64,000 nt of DNA. It comes from an uncultured Phascolarctobacterium sp. Its GTDB lineage: Bacteria; Bacillota; Negativicutes; Acidaminococcales; Acidaminococcaceae. The translations under genes were made by a program, and so were the position numbers. Shown one piece after another: positions 51,193-60,081 of the stretch (position 1 is the stretch's first letter; every line of letters begins with the position of its first letter). The notes beneath the pieces were generated by a model, which saw only the letters and a program-made list of their open reading frames with translations, had not been told where the DNA came from and did no database searches. The stretch lies in assembly GCA_905200645.1 (NCBI GenBank), contig CAJKLD010000004.1, forward strand, positions 1 through 64,000, in the 5' to 3' direction.

Positions 51193-52776
51193 ATGAGCAA
51201 GGATAAATTTCTGCGTGGCGCTATGATTTTGACGCTGGCAGGCCTGGCGGTAAAAATTATCGGCTCGGTTAACCGCATTCTTCTTTCCCGCCTTTTGGGA
51301 GGCGAGGGTATAGGCCTTTACCAAATGGCTTACCCTGTTTATCTGCTGCTGCTGGCAATTTCCTCTGCAGGCATTCCCGTAGCTATTTCCATTATTATTT
51401 CCCGCTATTTGGCCAAGGGAGATTTGGGCAATGTGCGCAGAGTTTTTCGTCTTTCCCTAAGCCTGATGGCTGTTTTAGGCTTGTTCCTGGCGCTGCTTTT
51501 AGTGCTGGCAGCCGGTTGGCTGGTGCGCAGCGGCGTTATTAAGGACGGACGCGCCTATTATTCCTTGGTCGCTTTGGCTCCGGCAGTATTTTTCGGTACT
51601 GTGCTGGCCAGCTTTCGCGGCCTTTTTCAAGGCTATCAGCTGATGACGCCTCCTGCTGTGTCGCAGATTTTAGAGCAGTTTATCCGCGTTGTGACTATGC
51701 TGGTGCTGGCGTATGTGTTTTTGCCCTACGGTTTGGAATATGCTGCGGCAGGCGCGGCCTTCGGCGCAGTTCCGGGCAGCCTGCTGGGTATGCTGGTGCT
51801 GTTTGGCTTTTATCGTTATTATCGCAAGCGTTGGTTACAGCAAGCGGAGCCGACGTTGTGTAGTGAGCAAATCAGCTCTCGTAAGCTGGTAAAGGAATTA
51901 TTACTTTTGGCGCTGCCTGTTTCCTGCGCCAACGTCTTAGTGCCCGTAAGCGGCAGTATAGATGTGCTGCTGGTGCCGGGATATTTAATTGACAGCGGCT
52001 TTACGGTGGAGCAGGCCACTACGCTTTTCGGTTATTTTGCGGGAATGGCGCAGCCCTTGCTGCTCTTGGCGACTATTCCGACCTTATCCTTAGCTACCAG
52101 CTTGGTGCCCGCAGTAGCGGAAGCCTTTACTTTAAAACGCTGGAATATTATCGCCGAAAAAGGTTCCACTGCTATGAAGCTGTGCTGTCTGATAACCGTG
52201 CCTGCCGCCGTAGGCATGGCGGTGCTGGCAGAGCCTATCAGCCGCCTGCTGTATGGAACAGCTAAAGCCGGGGTCGCTATTATGCACGCGGCGCCGTCCC
52301 TGTGGCTTTTGGGTATGCACCAAATTACCACGGGACTTTTGCAGGGCATGGAGCACAGCGGACTGCCCATGCTGCATATGCTGGTGGGAATTGTTGCGAA
52401 GGTTCTTGCCGTGGGCAGACTGACCAATGCCCAGTGGAATATCGCCGGTGTAGCGTGGGCGACCAATATCAACTTTGGGTTAACGGCGCTGCTGAATATT
52501 TTGGCGCTGCGCTATTACAAAATCAATTTTCGTTGGTATAATATAATCAAAATAATCTTTGCGGCGACATTTATGGGTGCTGCTGCTCATTGGTGTTATC
52601 TTTTGCTGCTGCCCAAACTGGGCTTTACTGCGGCAACCTTAGGCACTATGGCGCTGGCGGCAGTGCTGTATGCGGTATTGCTGATAATTTTGCAGGTTGT
52701 GACGGTGGCAGAGCTGCAAAAGCTGCCCTTAGCGGCAAAAATCATGCAGAGAATAAATTTAGGAAAGAAGGCGTAA
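51193..52776 (+). CDS. MOP-family flippase (YabM/SpoVB/MurJ-like)
   Basis: Membrane protein of 527 residues with about fourteen hydrophobic segments, of the polysaccharide flippase family that includes SpoVB, YtgP and YabM. It shows the N-terminal RGAMILTLAGLAVKIIGSVNR, then GGEGIGLYQMAYP and SFRGLFQGYQLMTPPAVSQ, which are typical. It occupies the place of yabM between mfd and mazG, so it likely moves lipid-linked cell wall or surface precursors across the membrane. AAAGGAGGG precedes the ATG; one base separates its stop from the mazG start. Confidence 0.88.
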   Translation: MSKDKFLRGAMILTLAGLAVKIIGSVNRILLSRLLGGEGIGLYQMAYPVYLLLLAISSAGIPVAISIIISRYLAKGDLGNVRRVFRLSLSLMAVLGLFLALLLVLAAGWLVRSGVIKDGRAYYSLVALAPAVFFGTVLASFRGLFQGYQLMTPPAVSQILEQFIRVVTMLVLAYVFLPYGLEYAAAGAAFGAVPGSLLGMLVLFGFYRYYRKRWLQQAEPTLCSEQISSRKLVKELLLLALPVSCANVLVPVSGSIDVLLVPGYLIDSGFTVEQATTLFGYFAGMAQPLLLLATIPTLSLATSLVPAVAEAFTLKRWNIIAEKGSTAMKLCCLITVPAAVGMAVLAEPISRLLYGTAKAGVAIMHAAPSLWLLGMHQITTGLLQGMEHSGLPMLHMLVGIVAKVLAVGRLTNAQWNIAGVAWATNINFGLTALLNILALRYYKINFRWYNIIKIIFAATFMGAAAHWCYLLLLPKLGFTAATLGTMALAAVLYAVLLIILQVVTVAELQKLPLAAKIMQRINLGKKA

Positions 52777-52777
52777 T

Positions 52778-54334
52778 ATGGGAACGATCACAATAGTTGG
52801 TTTAGGACCGGGCGCTGTGGGTAATTTGTCCTTAGAAACCATGAGCTTTTTACAAAACTGCGAGCAGGTTATTCTGCGTACCGCTGTGCATCCTACGGTG
52901 ACAGAGCTGGAAAAGCAGGGCGTAAAATACAGCTCCTGTGACGATTTGTACGAGCAGGGAGCTTCCTTTGAGGAGGTTTATGGCAATGTGGCAGGGCGGG
53001 TGCTGGCTGCTGCACAAAAGGGCGACGTAGTTTACGCTGTGCCGGGAAGTCCCTTGGTGGCAGAAAAGACCGTAGTGCTGCTGCGTCAGCTGGCGAAGGA
53101 GCAAGAGGTTGAGCTGGTGATTAAGCCTTCCATGAGCTTTCTTGATTTAGCTTATGTGGAGCTGGGCATTGACCCTATCGCAGGTCTGCGCATTATCGAT
53201 GCCCGAGATTTTGGCGCCATTACCGACGCAGGCGAATATCCGCTGATGATTACGCAGGTGTATAGCCAATTAGTGGCCGGTGATTTGAAAATTGCGTTGA
53301 TGGAAAATCTTGCAGACGATTATGAAATTTATTTCCTGCGCAATTTAGGACTGCCTGATGAAGAGTGCCGTCCGATTAAATTGTTTGAGCTGGACAGGCA
53401 GGCGCATATTGACCATCTGACCAGCGTTTATGTTCCGCATTTGACTGAGGATAGCGAAAATGTCGGCGGTATTATGACCTTTAGTGAGGATGATAACCTT
53501 ATTGTTGTAGATGAAACGGCAGACAGCGAAGAATTAGTAGCGACCGACGGTTTTGATGCTGTGGATATTCAGCCGTTAGTGGATGTTCTGCGCACACTGC
53601 GCGAGCCCGGCGGCTGTCCTTGGGACAGAGAGCAGACCCACGCTTCCATTCGCAGCAATATGATTGAAGAGGTTTACGAATATCTGGAGGCTGTGGATGA
53701 CAACGATAGCGACGGTATGCGCGAGGAACTGGGCGACGTGCTCATGCAGATTGTTTTCCACGCCCGTATGGCGGAGGAAGCAGGCAAATTTGATTTGCAG
53801 GATATTATCGACGAGGTAGTGGATAAGCTCATTCGCCGCCATCCACATGTGTTTGGCGAAACTCATGTGGATAATTCCGACGACGTTTTGCGCAACTGGG
53901 AAGCAATTAAAAAATTGGAAAAAACCGAGCGCAAGCATATTTTAGACGGCGTTTCCCAAGGACTGCCCGCACTCTTGCGCGCTTATAAAATGCAGGGCAA
54001 GGCTGCCAAGGTTGGCTTTGACTGGCCGGACAGTGTGGGCGTGTGGAACAAGGTGCAGGAGGAGCTGGCAGAGCTGCAGGAGGCTTTAACCGGCGGCGAC
54101 CGCGAGGCGGCAGAAGCCGAATTAGGTGACGTACTTTTTGCTATTGTCAATTATGCGCGCCATTTTAAAATTGAGCCGGAGACAGCTTTGAACGGCACTA
54201 ACAATCGTTTTGCCAAACGCTTTGGTCATGTAGAAGCCTGCGTTGTTGCCAGCGGCAAAAACTGGACCGATTTTACACTTGACGAGCTGGATAAATTTTG
54301 GGACGAGGCTAAGCAGGCAGAAAAGCAGGGTTAA
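52778..54334 (+). CDS. mazG: YabN/MazG: tetrapyrrole methylase domain fused to MazG pyrophosphohydrolase
   Basis: Two-domain protein of 518 residues. Residues 1-225 are a tetrapyrrole (SAM-dependent) methylase fold with IVGLGPGAVGNLSLET and YAVPGSPLVAE. Residues about 265-515 hold two MazG helical repeats (REPGGCPWDREQTHASIRS, then EELGDVLMQIVFHARMAE and a second ELGDVLFAIVNYARH) that hydrolyse abnormal nucleoside triphosphates using the E-E-x-x-D magnesium motif. This fusion is the YabN architecture of Firmicutes. The start follows the flippase stop by one base, with AGGAAAG upstream. Confidence 0.93.
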   Translation: MGTITIVGLGPGAVGNLSLETMSFLQNCEQVILRTAVHPTVTELEKQGVKYSSCDDLYEQGASFEEVYGNVAGRVLAAAQKGDVVYAVPGSPLVAEKTVVLLRQLAKEQEVELVIKPSMSFLDLAYVELGIDPIAGLRIIDARDFGAITDAGEYPLMITQVYSQLVAGDLKIALMENLADDYEIYFLRNLGLPDEECRPIKLFELDRQAHIDHLTSVYVPHLTEDSENVGGIMTFSEDDNLIVVDETADSEELVATDGFDAVDIQPLVDVLRTLREPGGCPWDREQTHASIRSNMIEEVYEYLEAVDDNDSDGMREELGDVLMQIVFHARMAEEAGKFDLQDIIDEVVDKLIRRHPHVFGETHVDNSDDVLRNWEAIKKLEKTERKHILDGVSQGLPALLRAYKMQGKAAKVGFDWPDSVGVWNKVQEELAELQEALTGGDREAAEAELGDVLFAIVNYARHFKIEPETALNGTNNRFAKRFGHVEACVVASGKNWTDFTLDELDKFWDEAKQAEKQG

Positions 54335-54365
54335 AAATTAGGAACAATAAATTTTCTCAAAACGC

Positions 54366-54394
54366 TTGCAGGAAAAGGATATAGAGTGTAAAAT
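54366..54394 (+). promoter_or_regulatory. promoter of the HU gene
   Basis: TTGCAG (54366-54371), 17-base spacer, TAAAAT (54389-54394). A small GCACA/TGTGC hairpin lies in the leader. Confidence 0.6.
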
Positions 54395-54468
54395 ATTATT
54401 ATTGCACAGTGAGCCGTGTGCTCTAAAAGCATATATAGATAAAACCTAAACATGAGGAGGAATATTTT

Positions 54469-54747
54469 ATGAACAAAACTGAATTGATTGCTGCTGTTGC
54501 AGAAAAATCCGGTCTGACTAAAAAGGATGTAGAAAAAGCTATTTCTGCTACTTTGGAAACCGTAAAAGAAGAGGTTGCTAAAGGCGGTAAAGTACAGGTT
54601 GTAGGTTTCGGCACTTTTGAAGCACGCGCTCGTAAAGCTCGCATGGGCAAGAACCCCCAAACAAAAAAGGCAGTAGAGATTCCCGCTGCTACTGTTCCGG
54701 CTTTTAAAGCAGGCAAGGCATTTAAAGAGATTGTAAATGTAAAGTAA
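54469..54747 (+). CDS. hup: DNA-binding protein HU
   Basis: Small histone-like protein of 92 residues that bends and compacts DNA as a dimer. It shows MNKTELIAAVAEKSGLTKKD, VVGFGTFEARARKARMGKNP and the beta-arm with conserved proline (KNPQTKKAVEIPAATVPAF), ending in the usual KAFKEIVN. GAGGAGG precedes the ATG. In clostridia hup follows mazG and is followed by rqcP and yabPQ; here divIC follows directly, 69 bases on, with only a weak hairpin between. Confidence 0.96.
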   Translation: MNKTELIAAVAEKSGLTKKDVEKAISATLETVKEEVAKGGKVQVVGFGTFEARARKARMGKNPQTKKAVEIPAATVPAFKAGKAFKEIVNVK

Positions 54748-54816
54748 TTGCGTTGAAAGTGCCCGGCTGTCATGGTCGGGCATTCTGTTTTTGTGCTGTT
54801 GATGTAGGAGGTCTTT

Positions 54817-55122
54817 ATGAGCAGACGTAGAAAACGTATGCCTAAAGGTATTAAGCTGTTTATATTTTTTCTGGTAGCAGCTTGTTTGGGGATTGTGTTT
54901 AAACAAGAATACCGCATTTACCAAATAAAGCAGGAAAAATCCGCGACTCAGCAGCGTATAGATCAATTAAAAAAGCAAAAGGCACAGCTGGAAACGGAGC
55001 GCAAAAATTTGGATGATCCCCATTATATTGAAAAATTAGCTCGTGAAAACTACAATATGGTAGGCAAAAACGAGGTGCCCCTTTTCATAATAGAAGAACA
55101 TAAGCAAGCAGAACAAAAGTAA
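54817..55122 (+). CDS. divIC: septum formation initiator DivIC/FtsB-like
   Basis: Bitopic cell-division protein of 101 residues. It has a basic N-terminus (SRRRKRMPKG), a membrane segment (about 13-31), a coiled coil (about 36-65, rich in K, Q and E) and the family end signature DDPHYIEKLARENYNMV near 66. TAGGAGG precedes the ATG. It works with FtsL in the septal complex. The stop codon lies inside the loop of its terminator hairpin. Confidence 0.9.
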   Translation: MSRRRKRMPKGIKLFIFFLVAACLGIVFKQEYRIYQIKQEKSATQQRIDQLKKQKAQLETERKNLDDPHYIEKLARENYNMVGKNEVPLFIIEEHKQAEQK

Positions 55123-55144
55123 TATACTATGTTCTGCTTTTTTT
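55106..55144 (+). terminator. divIC terminator containing the stop codon
   Basis: AAGCAGAACA (55106-55115, last codons of divIC) pairs perfectly with TGTTCTGCTT (55130-55139), and TTTTTTT follows. The stop TAA is in the loop. The T-run adjoins the next promoter. Confidence 0.85.
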
Positions 55145-55145
55145 G

Positions 55146-55175
55146 TTGACACTATTAAATTTTTAAGAGTATAAT
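55146..55175 (+). promoter_or_regulatory. promoter of yabR
   Basis: TTGACA (55146-55151), 18-base spacer, TATAAT (55170-55175). Starts one base after the divIC terminator. Confidence 0.8.
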
Positions 55176-55215
55176 ACAATAGTATAAAGAATTTTTAAGG
55201 GGGATTTTTTTCTCG

Positions 55216-55668
55216 ATGTCACTTGAAGTAGGTGCAATTGTTGAGGGTGAAGTCACTGGCATCACCAATTTTGGCGCTTTTGTCCAATTACCGGAGGGCA
55301 AGGTTGGCCTAATCCATATTTCTGAAGTTTCTAATGTTTATGTTAAAGACGTTCATGACTTTTTAAAGGAGCATGACAAGGTTAAGGTCAAAGTATTGAG
55401 TATTGATGAGCGCGGCAAGATCGGCCTGTCCATTAAACAGCTCACGCCGCCTCCGGCAGCAGCTCCTCAACCAAAACCCCAGCGTCCGCAGAACGAAAAT
55501 CGTGAACGGCGCGGCGGTATGCGTGTACAAAATGCCCGCCCTGTAACTCCGCTGACTTTTGAAGATAAATTGTCCAAATTTTTGAAGGACAGCGACGACA
55601 GAATGCTGGATTTAAAACGTAATACGGAATCTAAACGCGGCGGCCGCGGTGCTAGACGTGAAAGATAA
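55216..55668 (+). CDS. yabR: S1-domain RNA-binding protein (YabR-like)
   Basis: Protein of 150 residues with one S1 RNA-binding domain (about 3-75: GAIVEGEVTGITNFGAFVQL, then GLIHISEV and GKIGLSIK). A low-complexity basic linker follows, with PPPAAAPQPKP and arginine/glycine repeats, ending in GGRGARRER. The domain is like those of polynucleotide phosphorylase and Bacillus YabR, which lies at the same place after divIC. AAGGGGGA precedes the ATG. Has its own consensus promoter. Presumed general stress or ribosome-associated RNA binder; role unproven. Confidence 0.88.
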   Translation: MSLEVGAIVEGEVTGITNFGAFVQLPEGKVGLIHISEVSNVYVKDVHDFLKEHDKVKVKVLSIDERGKIGLSIKQLTPPPAAAPQPKPQRPQNENRERRGGMRVQNARPVTPLTFEDKLSKFLKDSDDRMLDLKRNTESKRGGRGARRER

Positions 55669-55680
55669 GCTTTAAGGAGA

Positions 55681-55716
55681 AGGGGCATTCACTCTTGGAG
55701 GGATGCCCCTGGTTTT
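55681..55716 (+). terminator. hairpin between yabR and tilS
   Basis: AGGGGCAT (55681-55688) pairs with ATGCCCCT (55703-55710), followed by GGTTTTC. The T-run is short, so read-through to tilS is likely. Confidence 0.55.
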
Positions 55717-55747
55717 CGTGCAGCCATAGAGAAAAGGAGGCCTGCTT

Positions 55748-56800
55748 ATGTTGATTGAACCACTGATTTTCAAGCTGCACAAAACTTTGCGCACCGCTTT
55801 GGCAAGCGACGGTCATTATCTTTTGGCAGTAAGCGGCGGTTCTGACAGTATGGCGCTGGCCATGGCCTGCTGCTGCCTGCGCGATGAGGGTTACGGTAAA
55901 TACAGCGTTTGCCATGTGGAGCACGGCCTGCGCGGCGGTGAAGCGTTGCGGGATATGGCTTTGGTGCAGAATTTTTGTACGCAGCACGCTTTGCCCTGCT
56001 GCGTACAGCAAGTGGATGTGCCAAAATTTGCTGCCTGCGAGCGGTTGTCAGTGGAAACTGCGGCGCGCGAGCTGCGTCACGCAGCGCTGATAAAGGTAGC
56101 ACAAAAAATCAACGCCGACGGTATTGTTTTCGCCCATAATCGGGATGACCAAGCGGAAACCGTGCTGCTGCGCCTGTTTAGAGGAACAAGCCTTAGAGGC
56201 TTGGGCGGTATTCGCAGCATACGCACAAATTATGCCGGCATTATCGGGCTGCATCCTTTGCTAAATTTTGCGCACCATGAGCTGGAGCAGTACTGCAAGC
56301 TGCAAGGCGTGGAATTTTGTTACGACAGTACCAATGACGATATGCGCTACACCCGCAACCGTGTGCGTCACGAGCTGCTGCCCTATTTAGAGCGTGCTTT
56401 TAACGGCAGTATAAAAACCAATTTGGCGCGCATGGCTTGTCAGCTGCAGGCGGAGGAAGATTTTTTAGAACACTCGGCGCTGTGCTGCTTTAGGGAAGCG
56501 CTGCAAGAAGATATTTCTAAGCAGGCTGTGTTTACAGGTACGGTTATGCTTAGACAGTTTTTTAGCGAAAAAACCTCGCTGCATTTGTCGGCGAAAATTC
56601 TGCGTGCAGCAGATATAGCCATGCGCAGAAGGGCGCTGCGATTGGCCTATTATGCTTTGAGCGGACGAGAGCTGGACAACGAGCGCACTCTTGCTTTGGA
56701 GCAGCTGGTAGAAAAAGGTACGGGAGGCAAATACGTACAGCTTCCTGGAGACGTGACTGCTGCTTGCCGCAGGCAGCAAATTATTTTGGAGAAAAAATAA
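55748..56800 (+). CDS. tilS: tRNA(Ile)-lysidine synthetase
   Basis: Converts the wobble cytidine of tRNA-Ile(CAU) to lysidine, so that it reads AUA. N-type ATP pyrophosphatase domain with P-loop SGGSDS (29-34), HVEHGLRGGEA near 58 and HNRDDQAETVLLRLFRG near 133. At 350 residues it is shorter than the 430-470 of E. coli or Bacillus; the C-terminal region appears reduced, as in short-form TilS. AAGGAGG precedes the ATG. Followed after 13 bases by hpt and then ftsH, the Bacillus order. Confidence 0.94.
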   Translation: MLIEPLIFKLHKTLRTALASDGHYLLAVSGGSDSMALAMACCCLRDEGYGKYSVCHVEHGLRGGEALRDMALVQNFCTQHALPCCVQQVDVPKFAACERLSVETAARELRHAALIKVAQKINADGIVFAHNRDDQAETVLLRLFRGTSLRGLGGIRSIRTNYAGIIGLHPLLNFAHHELEQYCKLQGVEFCYDSTNDDMRYTRNRVRHELLPYLERAFNGSIKTNLARMACQLQAEEDFLEHSALCCFREALQEDISKQAVFTGTVMLRQFFSEKTSLHLSAKILRAADIAMRRRALRLAYYALSGRELDNERTLALEQLVEKGTGGKYVQLPGDVTAACRRQQIILEKK

Positions 56801-56813
56801 AGGAGCTTTTATC

Positions 56814-57356
56814 ATGCATGACGATATAAAAAAGATTTTATTGAGCAAAGAGCAAATTGATGAACGCGTTAAGGAAATGGGCAAACAAATTGCCGAAGAT
56901 TATCGCGACAAGGATTTAGTGGTAGTAGTGCTGTTGAGCGGCGCTGCATGGTTTGCTGCTGATTTGACCCGCGCCATTGATATTCCGTTGCGCGTAGACT
57001 TTATGGTTGCTTCTTCCTATGGCAATGGTACCAGCACCAGCGGCAGCGTTAAGGTTAAGCTGGACATCCGCGAGAATATTGCCGGTAAGGATGTGCTGCT
57101 GGTTGACGATATTATCGACAGTGGCGTGACCTTTGCTGCTATCAGCGACATGCTGCGCCAAAATAAACCTGCTTCCTTAAAAACCGTAGCTCTGTGCGAT
57201 AAGGCAGAACGCCGTATCAATGGTTTGGAAGCAGATTATGTCGGCTTTAAAATTCCTGATGAATTTGTTGTAGGCTTTGGTTTGGATTATGCCGGAGATT
57301 ATCGCAATCTGCCCTATATAGGTGTTTTGAAACCCTCTGTTTATGCTAGGAAATAA
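56814..57356 (+). CDS. hpt: hypoxanthine phosphoribosyltransferase
   Basis: Purine salvage enzyme of 180 residues making IMP or GMP from hypoxanthine or guanine and PRPP. The PRPP-binding signature VLLVDDIIDSGVTF lies at 94-107, with YGNGTSTSGSVKVKLD near 66 (flexible loop) and KIPDEFVVGFGLDYAG near 144 (base-binding end). AAAGGAG precedes the ATG. Co-transcribed with tilS. Confidence 0.96.
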   Translation: MHDDIKKILLSKEQIDERVKEMGKQIAEDYRDKDLVVVVLLSGAAWFAADLTRAIDIPLRVDFMVASSYGNGTSTSGSVKVKLDIRENIAGKDVLLVDDIIDSGVTFAAISDMLRQNKPASLKTVALCDKAERRINGLEADYVGFKIPDEFVVGFGLDYAGDYRNLPYIGVLKPSVYARK

Positions 57357-57438
57357 AAAGTCTGTGAAAACAGTTGCCAGAAATTGCTTACTATAATATA
57401 ATAAAACATTATCGGTTAAGTGGAAGGAGGATACGTGC

Positions 57439-59325
57439 TTGAATAAATTTTTTAAGAACGTACTTTTTTATCTGCTGATAATTATGGTCATTATTTGGAT
57501 GTTTGATACCTACACGGATAAGAATGCCAAGCCTGTCGAGCTGAGTTATACTAACTTTATGCAGCATGTGCAGGATGAGGAAATCAAACAAGTAAAAATT
57601 GTCGATAATGTTATCAGTGGTAAACTAAAGGATGGTAAAGAATTTTCTACGGTTGCGCCTAACGACAGCAAGCTGGTAGAAAAGCTCGAAAAGAAAAAAG
57701 TTGATATTAAAGCGGAGTTGCCGCCGCAGCCACCTTGGTGGATGAGCATTTTAAGCAGTCTGCTGCCCATGCTGATTATTGTAGGTTTGTGGTTTATGCT
57801 GATGAATCAGGGCGGAGCAGGCGGAGGCAAGGTGATGAACTTTGGTAAGAGCCGCGCCCGCCGTTATGACGAAGACAAAATGAAAATAACCTTTAAGGAT
57901 GTTGCTGGTGCTGAAGAAGCTAAGCAGGAGCTGGAAGAGGTTGTTGAATTTTTGAAGAGCCCGCAGAAGTACAACGAATTGGGCGCTAAAATTCCTAAAG
58001 GTGTTTTGCTTTACGGTCCTCCGGGTACGGGCAAAACCTTGCTGGCGAAGGCCGTTGCCGGTGAAGCAGGCGTGCCTTTCTTCAGTATTTCCGGTTCTGA
58101 CTTTGTGGAAATGTTTGTAGGCGTAGGCGCTTCCCGCGTGCGCGATTTGTTTGACCAAGCGAAAAAAAGCGCTCCCTGCATTGTATTTATTGACGAAATC
58201 GATGCCGTAGGCCGTCAGCGCGGCGCAGGCTTGGGCGGCGGGCATGACGAACGCGAACAGACTTTAAATCAGCTGCTGGTAGAAATGGACGGCTTCAGCG
58301 CTAACGAGGGTATTATTATGATTGCCGCTACCAACCGTCCCGATATTCTTGACCCGGCGTTGCTGCGTCCCGGTCGTTTCGACCGTCAAATCGTGGTAGA
58401 CCGCCCGGATATTAAAGGACGCACGGAAATTTTAAAGGTTCACTGCAAGGGTAAGCCTGTGGGTCAGGATGTTTCTTTGGACGTTATTGCTCAACGTACT
58501 CCGGGTTTTACCGGCGCCGATTTGTCTAATCTGGTCAACGAGGCTGCTTTGCTGACTGCCCGTCACGATAAAAAGGTTATCAACATGCCGGAAATGGAAG
58601 AAGCTGCCGAACGTGTTATTATGGGACCCGAACGCAAGAGCCGTGTTATCAGCGACAAGGAAAAACGCCTTACTGCTTACCATGAGGGCGGACATACCAT
58701 TGTTGGTATGCTTTTAACTCATACTGACCCTGTGCATAAAGTAACAATTATTCCTCGCGGCCGTGCAGGCGGCTACACATTGAGCCTGCCCAAAGAAGAT
58801 AGATATTACGCTACCCGCAGTGAAATGCTGGACGAGCTGAAGGTTCTTTTAGGCGGCCGTGTAGCTGAAGCGCTGGTGCTGAAAGAAATTTCCAGCGGCG
58901 CCAGCAACGATTTGCAGCGCGCAACTCAATTAGCACGTCAGATGATTTGCGAATATGGTATGAGCGAGAATATCGGACCGGTAACCTTTGGTCATCGTCA
59001 GGATCAAGTGTTCTTAGGCCGTGATATTGCCCGCGATAAGGATTACAGCGAGGAAGTAGCGGCAGAAATTGATAAGGAAGTACGTTCTTTCTTGGAAGAT
59101 GCTTACGCTGCCACGGAAAAACTGCTCAGCGATAATATTGATAAGCTGCATGTGATTGCTCAAGCCTTAATAGAAAAGGAAACCTTGGAAGAAGAGGAAA
59201 TCAAGCAGCTCATAAAATATGGTCATATTCTTACTGCTGAAGAAAAACTGTATTTAGTGCAGCAGTCTGTGGCAGAAGAAGAAGCGCAGAATGAGCAGAC
59301 CGCTCAGGCTGACGAGCAGGCGTAA
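57439..59325 (+). CDS. ftsH: ATP-dependent zinc metalloprotease FtsH
   Basis: Membrane-bound AAA protease of 628 residues that degrades misfolded membrane and regulatory proteins. Two membrane segments (about 5-22 and 97-118) flank a small external domain. The AAA module has Walker A GPPGTGKT (193-200), Walker B IVFIDEIDAVG and the arginine finger region LLRPGRFDR. The zinc motif at 415-419 is HEGGH rather than the usual HEAGH; HExxH is intact. An acidic, glutamine-rich tail ends the protein. Starts at TTG with AAGGAGG eight bases upstream. Last gene of the tilS-hpt-ftsH run. Confidence 0.97.
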   Translation: MNKFFKNVLFYLLIIMVIIWMFDTYTDKNAKPVELSYTNFMQHVQDEEIKQVKIVDNVISGKLKDGKEFSTVAPNDSKLVEKLEKKKVDIKAELPPQPPWWMSILSSLLPMLIIVGLWFMLMNQGGAGGGKVMNFGKSRARRYDEDKMKITFKDVAGAEEAKQELEEVVEFLKSPQKYNELGAKIPKGVLLYGPPGTGKTLLAKAVAGEAGVPFFSISGSDFVEMFVGVGASRVRDLFDQAKKSAPCIVFIDEIDAVGRQRGAGLGGGHDEREQTLNQLLVEMDGFSANEGIIMIAATNRPDILDPALLRPGRFDRQIVVDRPDIKGRTEILKVHCKGKPVGQDVSLDVIAQRTPGFTGADLSNLVNEAALLTARHDKKVINMPEMEEAAERVIMGPERKSRVISDKEKRLTAYHEGGHTIVGMLLTHTDPVHKVTIIPRGRAGGYTLSLPKEDRYYATRSEMLDELKVLLGGRVAEALVLKEISSGASNDLQRATQLARQMICEYGMSENIGPVTFGHRQDQVFLGRDIARDKDYSEEVAAEIDKEVRSFLEDAYAATEKLLSDNIDKLHVIAQALIEKETLEEEEIKQLIKYGHILTAEEKLYLVQQSVAEEEAQNEQTAQADEQA

Positions 59326-59387
59326 AGTTGTACAAGGTTTTTAGGAATCAAAAACTGTATAGCGCAAAAATATTTTGACGAAAAATT

Positions 59388-59437
59388 AAAGCAGAGAGGT
59401 AGTCACTTTGTAGGTGATGGCCTCTCTGCTTTTTTGT
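59388..59437. terminator. terminator after ftsH, probably bidirectional
   Basis: AAAGCAGAGAGG (59388-59399) pairs perfectly with CCTCTCTGCTTT (59421-59432), and a GTCAC/GTGAT inner helix extends it. T-rich on both sides, so it may also end the minus-strand thioesterase gene. Confidence 0.88.
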
Positions 59438-59547
59438 GTTGTTTTTAACATGTATGAGTTTTTGCTTCTCCTAGAGCAAAATGCACTAGGAATAAATGTT
59501 GGTAATAATTATCCGTGTTAATATTTTGTTTTGGCGTGTTCTGATTT

Positions 59548-59934
59548 TTATTCCTGAACTTTCGCCATAAATTTTGCGTTGTCAATGATAAAACGCTCAT
59601 GCGTGCCTTTGCCGATAACGCCTTTGCTGTCCGTTGCTTCTAGGGTGAAAGTCAGTCTTCTGCCGTCAACTGCCGTTAAGACAGCAGTTGCCTGCACTGT
59701 TTCGTTAAGAGCGGTAGCGCGGTCGTGAGTAATGTTCAGACTGATGCCTACGGTGCCGCCGCCTGCTGCAAGATGGGCGTTAATGGCTGCGCAGGCAGCT
59801 TCTTCCATGAGTGCGCACATAGCGGGAGTTGCAAAGACCGGTAAACTGCCGCTTTTCATGGTGGCGGCAGTGTTTGCGGTGGTAACAGTTGTAGTGGCGG
59901 TACCTGTAAGACCTATGGGTAAGTTATTGTTCAT
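59548..59934 (-). CDS. FlK-type (fluoroacetyl-CoA thioesterase-like) hot-dog thioesterase
   Basis: Acyl-CoA thioesterase of the hot-dog fold, 128 residues, in the family of Streptomyces FlK. The catalytic residues of FlK (Thr42, Glu50, His76) align with T36, E44 and H70 here at a constant offset of six, in ATPAMCALMEE and GISLNITHD. No fluoro-compound context exists; in anaerobes such proteins probably hydrolyse a short acyl-CoA in overflow or detoxification. The start is followed by a clean family N-terminus (GLTGTATTTVTTANTA). An AAAGGAGAAC site precedes it. Stand-alone gene. Confidence 0.85.
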   Translation of the reverse strand: MNNNLPIGLTGTATTTVTTANTAATMKSGSLPVFATPAMCALMEEAACAAINAHLAAGGGTVGISLNITHDRATALNETVQATAVLTAVDGRRLTFTLEATDSKGVIGKGTHERFIIDNAKFMAKVQE

Positions 59935-60052
59935 GGTTGTTCTCCTTTATATATCAATTTTCTATATCATAATCTAAGTAAGCGCCAAAAACAAGAAAAT
60001 TATATCAATAGTTACATGTTTGTGAAATTCATTATCTGTATATAAAATGTAC

Positions 60053-60081
60053 TTACGCGCAGTTTATAGATGTGCTATAAT
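60053..60081 (+). promoter_or_regulatory. promoter of the DUF190 gene
   Basis: TTACGC (60053-60058), 17-base spacer, TATAAT (60076-60081). Confidence 0.5.
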
